A stretch of 64,000 nucleotides of DNA from Caprella mutica. Lineage: Eukaryota > Arthropoda > Malacostraca > Amphipoda > Caprellidae. Location: positions 29,379 to 93,378 of the forward strand of contig CANNZV010002555.1 in assembly GCA_947561585.1 (NCBI GenBank). Reading direction: 5' to 3'. Below, piece after piece: positions 10,716 through 21,757 of the stretch (position 1 is the stretch's first letter; every line of letters starts with the position of its first letter). A program made the position numbers and the translations under genes. The notes beneath the pieces were generated by a model. It was not told where the DNA came from. It saw only the letters and a program-made list of their open reading frames with translations, and ran no database searches.

Positions 10716-12044
10716 CAAAAATTAACAAACAGTGTGAAAAATAACACTAGTGTTAAATTGCTACAACCACTTCTTGTGCTAAAGAAGAAGGAGGCAGCGT
10801 AAAAAATTCGTTAGTTACGCTAGTTAACGCGCTGTTACCTGCGTACTATCAGCTCTTTGGGTACTAGTGGCAAGAAGAACTGGTACGGCGACAAAGCTAC
10901 TTTTGTCGCGATAAACTCACTCTTAAATAAAAAACGAATTAAAGTAAATTAAATCGTCTCATCACTTTCGGAGTAAGTGACTGAAATTACTTTAACTGAG
11001 TGACGAGTTATTTTCTTCTTCATCAAATAAAGTTGGGAGCCCTACTTCATATACTGAATAATAGTATAATAACAGCGCATCGCAGCGGATCCAAAGCTGG
11101 GAAGAAGACAAGAAATAGTCTACAGCTGTTGACCACAACAGGACACTCAGAGAAAAGGGGTCAACAAAGAGAAAGCAGAGGTTCTTCAGAAGTTCAGCAG
11201 TCAACGAATATAGTATTCAGTAATAAGACTCACCTCATCAAGTTAAGTTGAACGTTCTATAACTGTTGTTAAATGCAATTATTAGAAGCAAGAATGAGTA
11301 AGTTATGTGGGAATTAAATAATTAATTCAAAATAACGAAAAATATTGTTGATTGTTAATTAATATTAGGGGGAATCCTTCATCAGTATTAAGTTTTGAAT
11401 TTTGTGAACATTTACGATTGAGAAATAATTATATTATATTTTCTTGTGTGCCTAAATAATGTTTACATAATAATTACATTATATACATATGTGTATGTGC
11501 TTGTAAATTAATAATTTCTTATTATATTAATTTTTGTGCCTAATAATTTTGATAATAATTATACACAGGTACAACCTTGTGCATGTTCATTGATACTTAT
11601 ATTGATTAGAAATTTTATTTGATTTTTTTTTATTATTATTGCAAGCTATATTTTTTTTTGTCCTTTGCCTAACCATTTTTTTTTCCTATATTGTGTATTG
11701 GGTGGCGCTCAATATTTTTATATTCTTTTATATTTTATTGTAAAAATATTACAGAATAATCAAAGGAAAGGATAAAAATTTCCTGAAAGGGAAAATAATC
11801 AAAGGAAAGGATAAAAATTTCCTGAAAGGGAAAATAATCAAAGGAAAGGATAAAAATTTCCTGAAAGGGAAAATAATCAAAGGAAAGGATAAAAATAAAA
11901 ATTTCCTGAAAGGGAAAATAATCAAAGGAAAGGATAAAAATAAAAATTTCCTGAAAGGGAAAATAATCAAAGGAAAGGATAAAAATAAGATTTCTTCCTG
12001 AACGGAAAATAATAAAAGGAAAATAGTTTCCAATTATTGCAAAG
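10716..12044 (+). other. Element A 5' leader with tandem repeats
   Basis: Noncoding leader of about 1.3 kb. It holds a possible splice donor at 11294-11299 and, just upstream of gag, about six copies of a 39-45-bp purine-rich repeat at about 11755-12010. Each repeat carries GGAAAGG...TTTCCTGAAAGGG and can pair GGAAA with TTTCC in a short hairpin. The open frame at 11000-11251 starts at GTG, has no internal ATG, and differs by amino-acid changes from its B counterpart. The long minus-strand frames over the repeats are period artefacts. Confidence 0.75.
11294..11303 (+). promoter_or_regulatory. Element A: leader AUG plus splice donor proposed for env mRNA
   Basis: An ATG at 11294-11296 is followed by one A and then GTAAGT (11298-11303), a full match to the donor consensus. 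The same arrangement is kept in B (27432 down to 27423). Joined to the acceptor at 29617-29618, the AUG enters the env frame. This is inferred from sequence; no transcript evidence is available. Confidence 0.65.
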
Positions 12045-13172
12045 ATGGCTAACAACAATTTGATTGTGTTAAATGACCTACCTAAATTCAAGGGTGCGCC
12101 ATCACCACACGAAAAAGATGCATTTGTGCCAGGTCCTAACGTTCGGACATTTTTCCGTACGTTAGATAACTACTTCCTGCAAAACGACATCACAGATGGT
12201 GACGTAAAATTCCGGATACTATATGCCCAAGTAAGCAAACAAAGCGGAAACGCTTTGAGTTTGATAGACCTCTATGCTGGACGCGAAGAGTACAGCTATG
12301 AGCGTGTAGAACGCGAATTCCTCAAGATGTATCCAAATCATCAAAGAGAGGACACTCAACATGCAGCAAAAATATTGGGGACCAGTGACATCCACAGGCC
12401 AAACTTCTTTGCTGGCATGACGTCGTTAGAAGCATCGACAAGAGCATATGTGGAAAGTTTCCTCTCAACAGAAGGGATGAAAAAAATCAACATAAGCCCT
12501 GAAACGGTAGTTCCACTCCCTAGCGGCGAAGAAGAAGATGAGGAGGAAGTACTAAAGTTGCCACTAATGGGGTTATTTCAAAACCTCATAATGAAGTTTA
12601 TACTTGGTAATCAGTTACCGACAAAAATGTACGAAAAAATCACTAACATATGTGCCGACTACTCCAGTACAGAGCTAATGTCGGAAGTTGTGAATTTATA
12701 TGAAAAGGAAACGCTAATGAAGGCAAAAAAGAAAAAGGAGAACATCACAACACAGCAAGATGTTCTCTACCAGGTAACCACTACTTCCAATGATAAGAAA
12801 AGAGAACAAGGCCAAGGGGCAGCAAGGACCTGCTTCAAGTGTAACGAAGCCGGGCATTTTGCCCGAGAGTGCAGGAAAAAGATTTCCTGCAAGTATTGTA
12901 AAAAACTCAGTCATTCTGCGCAATATTGCAGAATAAGGATAGCTAAAAAAATCCCCTATTGCCTTAACTGCCGTGGAATTGGCCATGAAAATAAAGATTG
13001 TCGTAAGGGTAAGTTTGAGCAAGGAGCCAAACAAGAGAGGAAAATAGCTGGATCAAACAGCTATAGACCTAGAGATACTCCCACAAGGAATGGTGACAGG
13101 GTTAATGTCCTAGAGGATGGAAATTACGAAAACCCGGATCATGAATGTGAGGAATCGGATCAGTCAGAATGA
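12045..13172 (+). CDS. gag: Element A Gag (375 aa), three CCHC knuckles
   Basis: Structural protein of an env-bearing Gypsy-type element. It starts at ATG 12045, the same start as in B, and ends with TGA 13170-13172. The N-terminal ~250 residues are capsid-like without a motif I can name, with an acidic run near residue 165 (GEEEDEEEV). Three CX2CX4HX4C zinc knuckles span about residues 263-320 (CFKCNEAGHFAREC, CKYCKKLSHSAQYC, CLNCRGIGHENKDC), followed by a basic then acidic tail. Classical insect errantivirus Gags usually lack such knuckles, so this lineage differs from gypsy/17.6. The frame is intact although pol and env of the same copy are broken. Pol follows in the same frame directly after the stop. 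Confidence 0.9.
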   Translation: MANNNLIVLNDLPKFKGAPSPHEKDAFVPGPNVRTFFRTLDNYFLQNDITDGDVKFRILYAQVSKQSGNALSLIDLYAGREEYSYERVEREFLKMYPNHQREDTQHAAKILGTSDIHRPNFFAGMTSLEASTRAYVESFLSTEGMKKINISPETVVPLPSGEEEDEEEVLKLPLMGLFQNLIMKFILGNQLPTKMYEKITNICADYSSTELMSEVVNLYEKETLMKAKKKKENITTQQDVLYQVTTTSNDKKREQGQGAARTCFKCNEAGHFARECRKKISCKYCKKLSHSAQYCRIRIAKKIPYCLNCRGIGHENKDCRKGKFEQGAKQERKIAGSNSYRPRDTPTRNGDRVNVLEDGNYENPDHECEESDQSE

Positions 13173-13176
13173 CTAG
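13170..13176 (+). promoter_or_regulatory. Putative gag-pol stop-codon readthrough site (UGA-CUA-G), element A
   Basis: The gag stop TGA is followed by CTAG, and pol continues in the same frame with no stop and no ATG before the protease. UGA-CUA-G is an established high-efficiency readthrough context in viral and cellular mRNAs. B has the identical heptamer at its gag-pol junction. A weak ACCAA/TTGGT pairing (13190-13194 with 13203-13207) is the only nearby secondary structure I can see by eye. Confidence 0.7.
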
Positions 13177-16100
13177 GACGTATACAGGAACCAAACAAAA
13201 CGTTGGTAAATCCACACGTAGAGATAGTAATAGGACAATCCAAATATAAGGGATTAGTTGACACTGGAGCGTCAATTAGTCTGATGTCAGAACGAATACT
13301 GACGGATAAACACATGGTTAGAATTTATAAAAAGGAGTTAAGAGATGCTAGCAACAACGTTATCCCTATTGTGGGAGAAACTACAGTGGAAATTGTGAAT
13401 CCACGAGGTAAGTTTCATGAAAATGTACTGATATTTAGCAATACCAGTGCGTTGCGAATGGATATTCTGCTTGGAATGAATATATTGAGGAGAGATCATA
13501 TAAACTTACCAGAAGGTAAGATAAGTTTCATGGAAAATGAAACAGAAAACTGTAAGGTCTCAAAAGGAATGGACCAGTTGAAAATGATGATAATAAACGA
13601 AAACCTTCATAATTATCCCAAGTGTACGAATGGGAATAAAAAGAAGGAGATAAATGTGGATAGAATAGTCACAAAGGAATGTGAAGATGAAGGACACTTC
13701 AACTTACATATAATAGAGGACATTGAGGTCCAAAGAAATGCAATTAACGTGTGCAATATGAAAATTGCAGGAGCACAAGATGGTGAAGATATATTAATCC
13801 ATAGCTCACAACTAAAGGAAAAAATATTAATTCCCAATACACTTGCACGAGTATGCAAGGGGAGAATAACCATTAATTGCATGAATATAAGTGACGATAA
13901 CATTGTATTGACCCAGGGAACAAAGATTTCCACTGGAAGTGTATTTAATGAACAAAGGATAAATGCTGTAACGTTAGCCAACAAAGAAGACCTAAGGAAA
14001 AAACTAAGAGAAGAGGAACTCGAACCCTTGGAAGAAAAGGATATAATATGTGAAGATGCCAGCATGAAGGATAAGATACTAGATCTCCTGAAAAAGTACA
14101 GACAGGTAGGTTGGAAAAAGGGTGAAAAGTTAGGAGTTTTTACAGGTGACACTTTGGATATAGACTTGAAGGATGACGTGGTGGTCAACCGGAGTCCTTA
14201 TCCCATACCGCACTCCAAACAAGGTCAGTTAAATGAGGTAATTAAAGATATGTTAAATACAGGTGTTATCGCTAAATCAAAGAGTGTATTTAACGCACCT
14301 TTGCTTATAGTATACAAACCTAATAATGAAATTAGGCCTTGCATTGACTATCACGCGCTCAATCAGGTCATGAAACCTGTAACATATCCTATCCCAAGGA
14401 TAAACGACTTATTAAAGTCATTAGATGAAATCAAATATATTTCAAAAATAGATCTTGCATCGGCCTTTCATCAATGCTTAATAACACCAAGTGATCGACA
14501 CAAAACGGCTTTCACCGTAAATTCAACTCGATATGAGTTTAACCGAGTGCCTTTTGGGCTCCAAAGTAGTCCAGCTTTTTTCAGTCGAGTTATCAATTCA
14601 GTTTTGTACGATTTACTTGGATGTAATGTACTTGCTTATATGGATGATATTATCGTATATTCAAAGGATAAAGAAACTCATTTAGAAAGGATTGAGGCAG
14701 TATTGCAGAAATTGTCTGAAGCCAACCTCGAAATATAATTGACTAAATGCAAATTTTTTGCAAAAGAAATCAAATTCTTGGGCTATAAGGTCAGCTCCGA
14801 TGGGTTAACAATGGACGAGTCTAGAATCGAATCATTAAACGCAATGCCATACCCAACTTCTAAGAAGGAAGTTCAAGCTTTCTTAGGAGCTTGTAACTAT
14901 TTTAGAACCTTTGTGAGAGGTTTCGCCCTTCAGGCAGAACCATTGTACCTTCTACTACGGAAGGGGGTAAAATTTAAATGGGGTAAAGAACAAAGTGAAG
15001 CAGTAGATAAACTTAAAGAAATGCTCACTACTAGTCCGGTTTTGAAAATCCCGGACTACTCTAAACCGTTTCATTTGTATTGTGATGCAAGCCTATCGGG
15101 GATAGCTTCATGCCTTATGCAAGAATACGATAATATCCTCCACCCCATATCTTATATCTCGAAAAGCTTAAATCCGGCTCAGAGGAACTATAGCGCAACT
15201 AAGCGCGAGTTCCTAGCATTGATTTTTGCTTTAGAGACATATTGAAATATCATACTCAGCTATCCAGTGTCAGTATATACTGACCACATGCCTCTTCTTG
15301 GTATTCTGAAAAAGAATACCAAAGATAGTTGCATAAATAGATGGTCTATGTTAGCTCAGGAGTATGCCATTCAACTCTTCTACTTGCCAGGTAAGTCAAA
15401 TTTATTTGCAGACTCCCTCTCTAGGTTATCTAAAGTCGAGGAGAACTGTACTGACGTAACGGAGAAACTGGAAGAAAAATTGGTGAGTAGAATAAATAAG
15501 ATAGAACAGACACAGGAGAACCCGGAATTAACCGAAGGGTTATCATCGCTACTTCCGGTGAAAACTCCATTCAGTGAGGAAGAACTGAGGAATCACCAGG
15601 AAAAGGACGAAGGTTGCATAGAAATCAAGAGAAAGATATTATCCAACCAACGTGAAAAAACCATTGCTTTAGCAAGTTTTAAAATTCTAAAGGACTTAAT
15701 TTTTGTGGTAAGAAATATCACAAGACAGAAACAGAAGGAAGTTCACATAGTTCCTTATGTACCAGACAGTTTAATGCCAAAAGCATTTAAAACGGTACAT
15801 ACCAAAACAACGGCTGGTCATAGAGATATCGAACGATCTTTGAAGATTTTCGTTCGAAACTTCTACAACCGAAACGAAAGCAAGATACTGAGAGAACTTT
15901 GTGATAATTGCAAGCTTTGTATCAAGGCTAAAGGGATTGCTAAACCTATTCCCATCGGAAAATATCCGATACCAATTAAACCATTTCAAACTCTCAGTTC
16001 AGATTTATTGGGACCGTTACCTATCACGGAACAAGGGAACCGTTATATCATGGTGGTGAGAGACTACACTACCAGATACACTGTGTTATTACCTTTGCCT

Positions 16101-16729
16101 AATAAAGAAGCCGAATCCATTATAGAAGGATTCAGACAGGTAATATCTAATTATGGATCACCAAAGGTAATTCTAACCGACAATGCACAGGAGTATAAAT
16201 CCACTAAACTCCGCACCTTCTGCGATTTCTACAACATCGAAAAGCTTGAAGTTGCTCCATACCATCCAGCAAGCCAAGGACTGTCAGAAAGGATTAACCG
16301 GGAGGTTAACAAAATGTTAAGGATCTACACCAACTCACTGGCCATGACGGATTGGGATTATCTTCTACCAGTAATAATGTTGACTATAAATAACTCTTGG
16401 AATACAAGCATAAACGAATCACCATTTTACAGCTTATTTGGTTATGATAGTCCAACGATCACATTATCCCAGCCAAGAATGAATTACAGTGAACTAGAAA
16501 GTGACGTCAGGCTTAGACGAGTAGCGCAAATCCGGAAGCATTGTCGGGAACACATCCTAAAAATCCAAGATAAGTATACGGACAGGACTAATTACAGAAG
16601 AAAGAACAAACAGGTGACAATAGGTAAACGCATTTATGCAAAATTACCGAAACATATTCCTAAGAACAAATTAGATTTGCCAGTATCTGGGCCATTCATT
16701 GTTCTCCAACAAAAAGGAAACAAGATCAC
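13173..16729 (+). pseudogene. pol: Element A Pol, two stops, 3' end displaced by element B
   Basis: Pol is in frame with gag and has no initiator ATG; the first open codon follows the gag TGA. Numbering from the TTG at 13203: protease LVDTGASIS (DTG 20-22), RT with YMDD 479-482, RNase H Asp 628 (LYCDAS), integrase HHCC then D934, D993 and E1029 (DD35E), and a GPF motif at 1163. Nonsense codons are TAA 14736-14738 (B has AAA) and TGA 15243-15245 (B has AGA). At 16729 the sequence switches to the LTR of B. The frame runs 39 codons into that LTR and stops at 16847, which is chimeric and meaningless. The true C-terminus resumes at 29170. Confidence 0.92.
16725..16729. repeat. Target-site duplication of element B, left copy (ATCAC)
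   Basis: ATCAC immediately precedes B and is repeated at 29170-29174 immediately after it. Removing B and one copy restores an uninterrupted reading frame for A's pol. Confidence 0.95.
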
Positions 16730-17640
16730 TATTAACTTTCTTTTCTCTGATTCTAGTCTTTGTTTTATTTTCCTCAAAGACGAAAAAGACTTCTTAGTTA
16801 ATTTGCAGGTTCTTAGTCTTCGTAAGTCAGTTGATCAAATTAAATAACAATTGCCTTTATAATTCAATAATTACAATTAAGTGGGGTAAATGAAAAACAC
16901 GGTAACACAATCTAATATAATAAATCAATTGGTTTACACTGTATAAAGTTTGAGTAAATATCGATTAATTAACTTGTGTTTATTTCTTCCTTGAACAGTG
17001 TTAGTAAGCTTGATTAAAGTAAGTCTATCGGCACTTAATTCACTCAGTCGCTATTATGGAATGTTATTCAAGAGTTAACTGATCAAGAGTTCTAGATCGA
17101 TAGAGCTCGAACACTTTATGTTAGACACACGGTGTACCGGGGAACACGTCAAGGAGTGACGATGAAGGAATAGAACTGAACAAATGAAATGATTCTCGAT
17201 TGGGTTTTATAGGGAGGTTGAAGGCCAAATGCGCCCAGAGTTTTCCCAGGTCTTGGGTGGTAAGTTCGGCTTTATCAAAGAGTTAAGAACGGCGACATCA
17301 AGTTAATAATATAATTGAATTCGTGTTCTTGCATGAGTTTACATGAGTTTGGATCTGAATAACAGAGTCATAAATATGAGTCGATGTGAGTGTTCTCACA
17401 TGAGTTTGGGACTGAATAACATAACCATAAATATGAGGACTGAATAACATAACCATAAATATGAGTTGGAATTTCCTAACACCTCTTCCTTGATTAGCTA
17501 TTGAAGAGTAGTACAGGATTATAAAGTTTATAATCTTGTTAAAGATTATAATCTTTATAAAGATTAAAATACTTCTGCGTATTAACAATAGATCAGTAAA
17601 TTAATTAGGTCGATTGTTATAATCAGATCGATTGTTAATA
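16730..17640 (-). repeat. Element B 3' LTR (911 bp)
   Basis: A direct repeat of 28259-29169 (offset 11,529), apparently identical. Read on the minus strand it begins TATTAACAATCGA next to the polypurine tract and ends GTTAATA against the ATCAC duplication. It carries the TATAAAA box, one TCAGTT initiator and TGACGTG in the same order as A's LTR. An AATAAA in the R/U5 part is a candidate poly(A) signal. Confidence 0.95.
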
Positions 17641-17656
17641 TCACTCCCTCCCCCCG
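17641..17656 (-). promoter_or_regulatory. Element B polypurine tract
   Basis: On the minus strand GGGGGGAGGGAGTGA lies directly before the 3' LTR. Element A has the same tract at 39968-39982. This is the plus-strand DNA primer site. Confidence 0.88.
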
Positions 17657-19326
17657 TTAATACAGGTCAATTGCAACTAAGTCTCACATCAAGGGCCATC
17701 TCCTAGTTATAAAGTGTTAGTAAACAAATTCTAAGATTAGATTAAAATATAGGGAATATATGTAGTTATATAGAATATATAGTAATACCATTACTAAGCC
17801 CCTACAATCTAACCTTATTTGAAAATATCCTAAGAATTTCTTAAAAATTTTCAAAGTTCGAAAACACAAATTATTCTATGAATACAAAAGACAATAAACT
17901 ATTAATTCAATAATTGTTTTATAGATTCAGAATTTTTAGTTTTGATTTGCTAGTAAATTAGTATTCTCATCATAGAATTTGAATATTCAAAAAGTATGGT
18001 GACAATTCCAATCATGTATCCTACCTTGGTTTACAATCTTAAATCAACTTAGAGTTCAGTTAATATCTCTAAGTTATCCTATTCATATTCAGAAAATTAC
18101 ATCGAAAATAATCCCATTAAAACTAAAATACAGTTTAAACATTATAGAAGAATATTATATTTAAAATATAATTGTAATCTTACTTTATGATTCTATAAAT
18201 TGGAACTTTCGATCCTATTTCATACAATCCTAAAATTCAAAACATTAAATATCAAATTAAATAATTAGTTCCAGAGTTCAAATCGAATAATCCTAAGCAT
18301 CAAACTCATAATTGTTAATAATTTATTTTAAAATATTTTGAAGAAAAAATCCGGAAATAAAGATTTCTATTTCCCTTTCTTAAACACTTAAATGGAAAAG
18401 GTTTCCAAGTGAATGTTTAGTCATTGAGAACTTAAATTAAAAATAATAAAACATTCTAATTCTAAAATCAAATGTTTATGTTTTCATTTCTTAAACACTT
18501 AAATGAAATTAGTTTCCAAGTGAATGTCTAGTCGTTGAAAACATAAATTTATTGTTCTACTTAATTCATATGATTCAATTATAAATCGCTATTAATTTTT
18601 ATTCCTTTCTTTTTTCAAAAGTTGAAGATTATTTAATATTTTACTGCGTTATAATTCTAAATAGTTTATAGCTATTTATTAACTACCTATTGTTTCCATT
18701 ATAACTGTATATTTAAAATTGATAAAATTGAATAATTTTAATAAAGTGTACTAATTATTAATTAGTGGTTTTCAATTAATCTTGTGTTGACCCAGTTGTA
18801 TTGGCCCAATCGTTTCACGATCGTCTCATGGGAACGTCTCATACAAGGTTCTCAACCTTGTCAGTGGCCACATTGGTATTGGCCTAATCGTCTCATGGGA
18901 ACGTCTCATACAAGGTTCTCAACCTCGTCAGTGGTCTCGTGGTGGGTTCCCAACCTTGAGAGGGAACTGTTGACGTCTCTGGCCATCTCAATTACTGTCG
19001 GCTTAGGTCAGTGATATGAGGGCAAGGTGGATAGACGTGAGTCTCGGGTTGAAGTTGTGTTGACTCAGCGGCCCTCATGGAAAACGTTCACAAAATAATT
19101 GATTAATATTATGAAACAATAAAAACATTATGTAGCTATTACAATCGGATTACTATTTATAGATTTTATAACTTAAAGTAAAATTCCTCTTAATTTTTTA
19201 GTCATTGAGACTGGAATTTACATGTTGGTGGTGCGTAATTTTTTTCTTCATTTAATTATTCAAAATAATAAAATAGCAAAATCTCTGTAATTTAAACATC
19301 TCCTAGACAACATCGAATTTCGAAAA
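17657..19326 (-). other. Element B 3' noncoding region between env and LTR, with GC-rich 68-bp repeats
   Basis: About 1.67 kb without a credible ORF. Most is very AT-rich. A GC-richer island at about 18780-19080 contains a 68-bp tandem duplication (GTCTCATGGGAACGTCTC at 18822 and again at 18890). A second, AT-rich duplication sharing TTTCCAAGTGAATGT lies at about 18390-18550 and is single-copy in A. The island is kept in A at about 32040-32350, which suggests a cis-acting role. The TTG-started ORF at 18784-19014 on the other strand is not supported. Confidence 0.7.
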
Positions 19327-21542
19327 TTATTTGTATGCCTTTAAATGTATTCTATTTTTTCTTTCTTGCACCGTTGGTGTGGTTGGAACGGATGACAAAT
19401 TTGGATACATAATATTAGTGTTAGTTCCTGTATTCACAAATTTACGAGAGTCAGTTGATAAGTCGTTCCTTTTCCTAGTTAGTGAAGAATTTCTAATCGC
19501 TTGTCTTACTGATTTAGATCTCTTTCTAATTTTATCATTCACACTAGATCTAATGGAACTTTGTCGTGAGCTTGGTCTGCTTCGGTCTTGAAATTTGTGC
19601 AATTTATTCCGGATTCTTCTGAAACTATTAAGGTTCAAAGAGTCTCTGGGGAACTGAAATCTATCCAAGAACTTAGATCGTCGTCCTAATTCTACATTGT
19701 CTGTTGTATCGTCACTTTTCTTGAATTTCTTCCAATATATCACACCTATTAAAATTGAGTTAATTATTACTATAATCAAAATTATTCCGTAAGCCATCGT
19801 TGAGTAAATTTGTACTTCGTCTGTTGATAAATTAAAATCCTCAAAAGTGAAAGTTAATGATTCATTAATGGGTAACTTCTCTAATTGATTTTTAATGGTC
19901 TTATGGAGTGGATTCGTTGTGTTTACGTCAAAAATGGGTAATGAGGTAATGTCGAAAACACTGGTTTGATTATTTTCTACTAATAAGTCTTCCAATTGTA
20001 TTTCCTTTTCTAATTTTGCAGGCCATGCTACTCCTGCAGTTTTGATGTCACAAGTATTTGGTACTATGTGTAATCCTGTTATCTGTTGTCTAATCTTTCC
20101 AGTAGGACAGTCTAGTTCTATGTTCCTACTTACGGTCGTGTAGATTAATCTATGTTGTGGAGTGTCGGTCAAGAATATTTCATGAGATATTCCTAGCCTC
20201 CGGAAATTGCATAATTTAATTATCTCTGTCGTATTTTCTCTAAAAGCTTCAATTTGACAGGAAGATTCTGTTTCTTGCCATATAGGCTGATTTTTTATCA
20301 ATAAATAATTTTCATCTACAGTCCTTAAATTTTCCTTCTGAGTCACTATGTATGTGGATCCGTCATACAACAAAATGTCATTCTCCAAATCTGCTATCAT
20401 GATCTCGCTTTGTTGAAGTCTGATTGGTAAAGGAATAATTTGAAACGTGTCATAAGTATTTACATGGACTAATGGAATGATCATAATGTAATGATTTACT
20501 CCTACCTTTTTTATTTCAATTAATGGGATAATATCACCTATTGTTTCCCTAGATACTTTATCAATTGGAAATCTTAACTGAGGAAAATGTGCTTTTCCTT
20601 CCTTAAGTACTTCCTGAAAAGTCTTTATGTCTAATAGTTCAGAATTTAATAGTGAACCTCTCAATAGAGTGAGGGTGTTTTCGGTTGATTTTAATAACAG
20701 TAAAGCATTAGTAGCTGCTAATTTTAGCTGAGATAATTGCCAAACTATCATCTGTCTTTGTTCTGTACCTTCATTAAGCGTCTGCATGTTACTCAATAGA
20801 ACCTTGAACTCTCTAATGGTGTTTGATACATTTTTGGCTAATACATCTACTCTCTGGTTCGTCAAGAGCACTTTTTTGTTGACTCTGTGGATATCTTTAT
20901 TTAATTGGTCGATTTCGGCTGAATTGTCATTTCCAAATAATGATCCTACAACTCCTCCAGTTACCAAACCTGTAACTAAAGCTATTCCTGCCCCTAAAAA
21001 TATGGAAGTTTGGGGTGGTAGTCTTGCTACGTTAGGTCGTTGGGCAATGAATGATTGGGTGATCATGGTGTTCGTATTCTGATTTGAGGATTTTATTTCC
21101 TCCCATACTTCGTCTAACCTATCCTTTAAGTTAAAGTATTTTTCTCCTATCTCTTCTAGAGTGTTGTTTTCACAAAGTTGAGTGTTGTTCAACATTTTGT
21201 ATATGTCTGAATTTATAGACTCTATTTTCAAGCATAAAAATCCTATTCTTCTGGTGAATCCTATGTCGTCCTAAAAGGTGTTTAAAATATCAGATAGAAT
21301 TATTTGTCTTATGGACCTTGCAGAGACGTCTAGATTATCTCTGACTTGGTTACAAGTATTTGAAATGAATGTTAGCTTTACTCTACTGACTAAGTACGCA
21401 CCACTAATCATGGTCCTTCCCCTCCAGGGAGATATCGTCATAGGTGAGGCTCTCTCCGTGGAAGTCTCTGACTGTGAGGTTACATTTTGGACAACTGCTA
21501 CTACAAGTAGCAAGGCTAGTGGTAGTCTCCAACCCTCAGTCT
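19327..21542 (-). pseudogene. env: Element B Env, main exon, one in-frame TAG
   Basis: Envelope/fusion-type glycoprotein of an insect endogenous retrovirus. The exon opens at an AG acceptor (21544-21543) and has no in-frame ATG upstream. The start is proposed to come from the leader exon at 27432-27429, giving 740 codons in total including the stop. Early in the exon is a hydrophobic signal-peptide-like run, then a Gly/Ala-rich fusion-peptide-like segment (about codons 181-203, SIFLGAGIALV), heptad-like helices after it, a transmembrane segment (about 582-605, YGIILIIVIIN) and a long basic Ser/Arg-rich tail of ~130 residues. Codon 92 is TAG (21273-21271) where A has AAG, so this copy is one nonsense change from open. 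The layout resembles Gypsy-type Env and baculovirus F-like proteins. No canonical furin site is obvious before the fusion segment. Confidence 0.85.
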
Positions 21543-21757
21543 CTGTAATACAGTTTTGAGTTACAAACTAACCATTTAAAATCTTACATTAACTTATAAT
21601 TAGTGGATACATATTTTATAGTTTATTTTTAATCCTTGATATAATTATAAGGATTACAAGAGTATAATTCTTAAACAATCTAAACATATCAGAATACATT
21701 TTTAATGTAAATATACTATTACATATCGTTACTGAAACAAAGAGTAAGGTTTACTCT
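21543..21757 (-). other. Element B pol-env gap with env splice acceptor
   Basis: 215 bp between the pol stop and the env exon. The acceptor TATTACAG ends at 21543, and the preceding pyrimidine tract is weak. Element A keeps the same acceptor at 29617-29618. Otherwise the gap is AT-rich with nothing recognisable. Confidence 0.65.

Noticed and set aside
11000..11251. Leader ORF of 83 codons, also in B at 27475-27726
   Set aside because: It starts with GTG and contains no internal ATG. The few A/B differences in it change amino acids, so there is no sign of protein-level constraint.
11735..12091. Minus-strand ORFs over the leader repeats (also 26625-26978)
   Set aside because: They are products of the 39-45-bp repeat period (Phe/Ile-rich tandem text) antisense to the gag leader.
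16730..16847. C-terminal 39 codons of A's pol frame
   Set aside because: This is read-on into B's LTR after the insertion point. The true C-terminus is at 29170-29403.
18784..19014. 76-codon ORF antisense to B's 3' noncoding island
   Set aside because: It starts at TTG, lies on the antisense strand, and shows no match to a known domain. The conserved feature is better explained as a DNA or RNA element.
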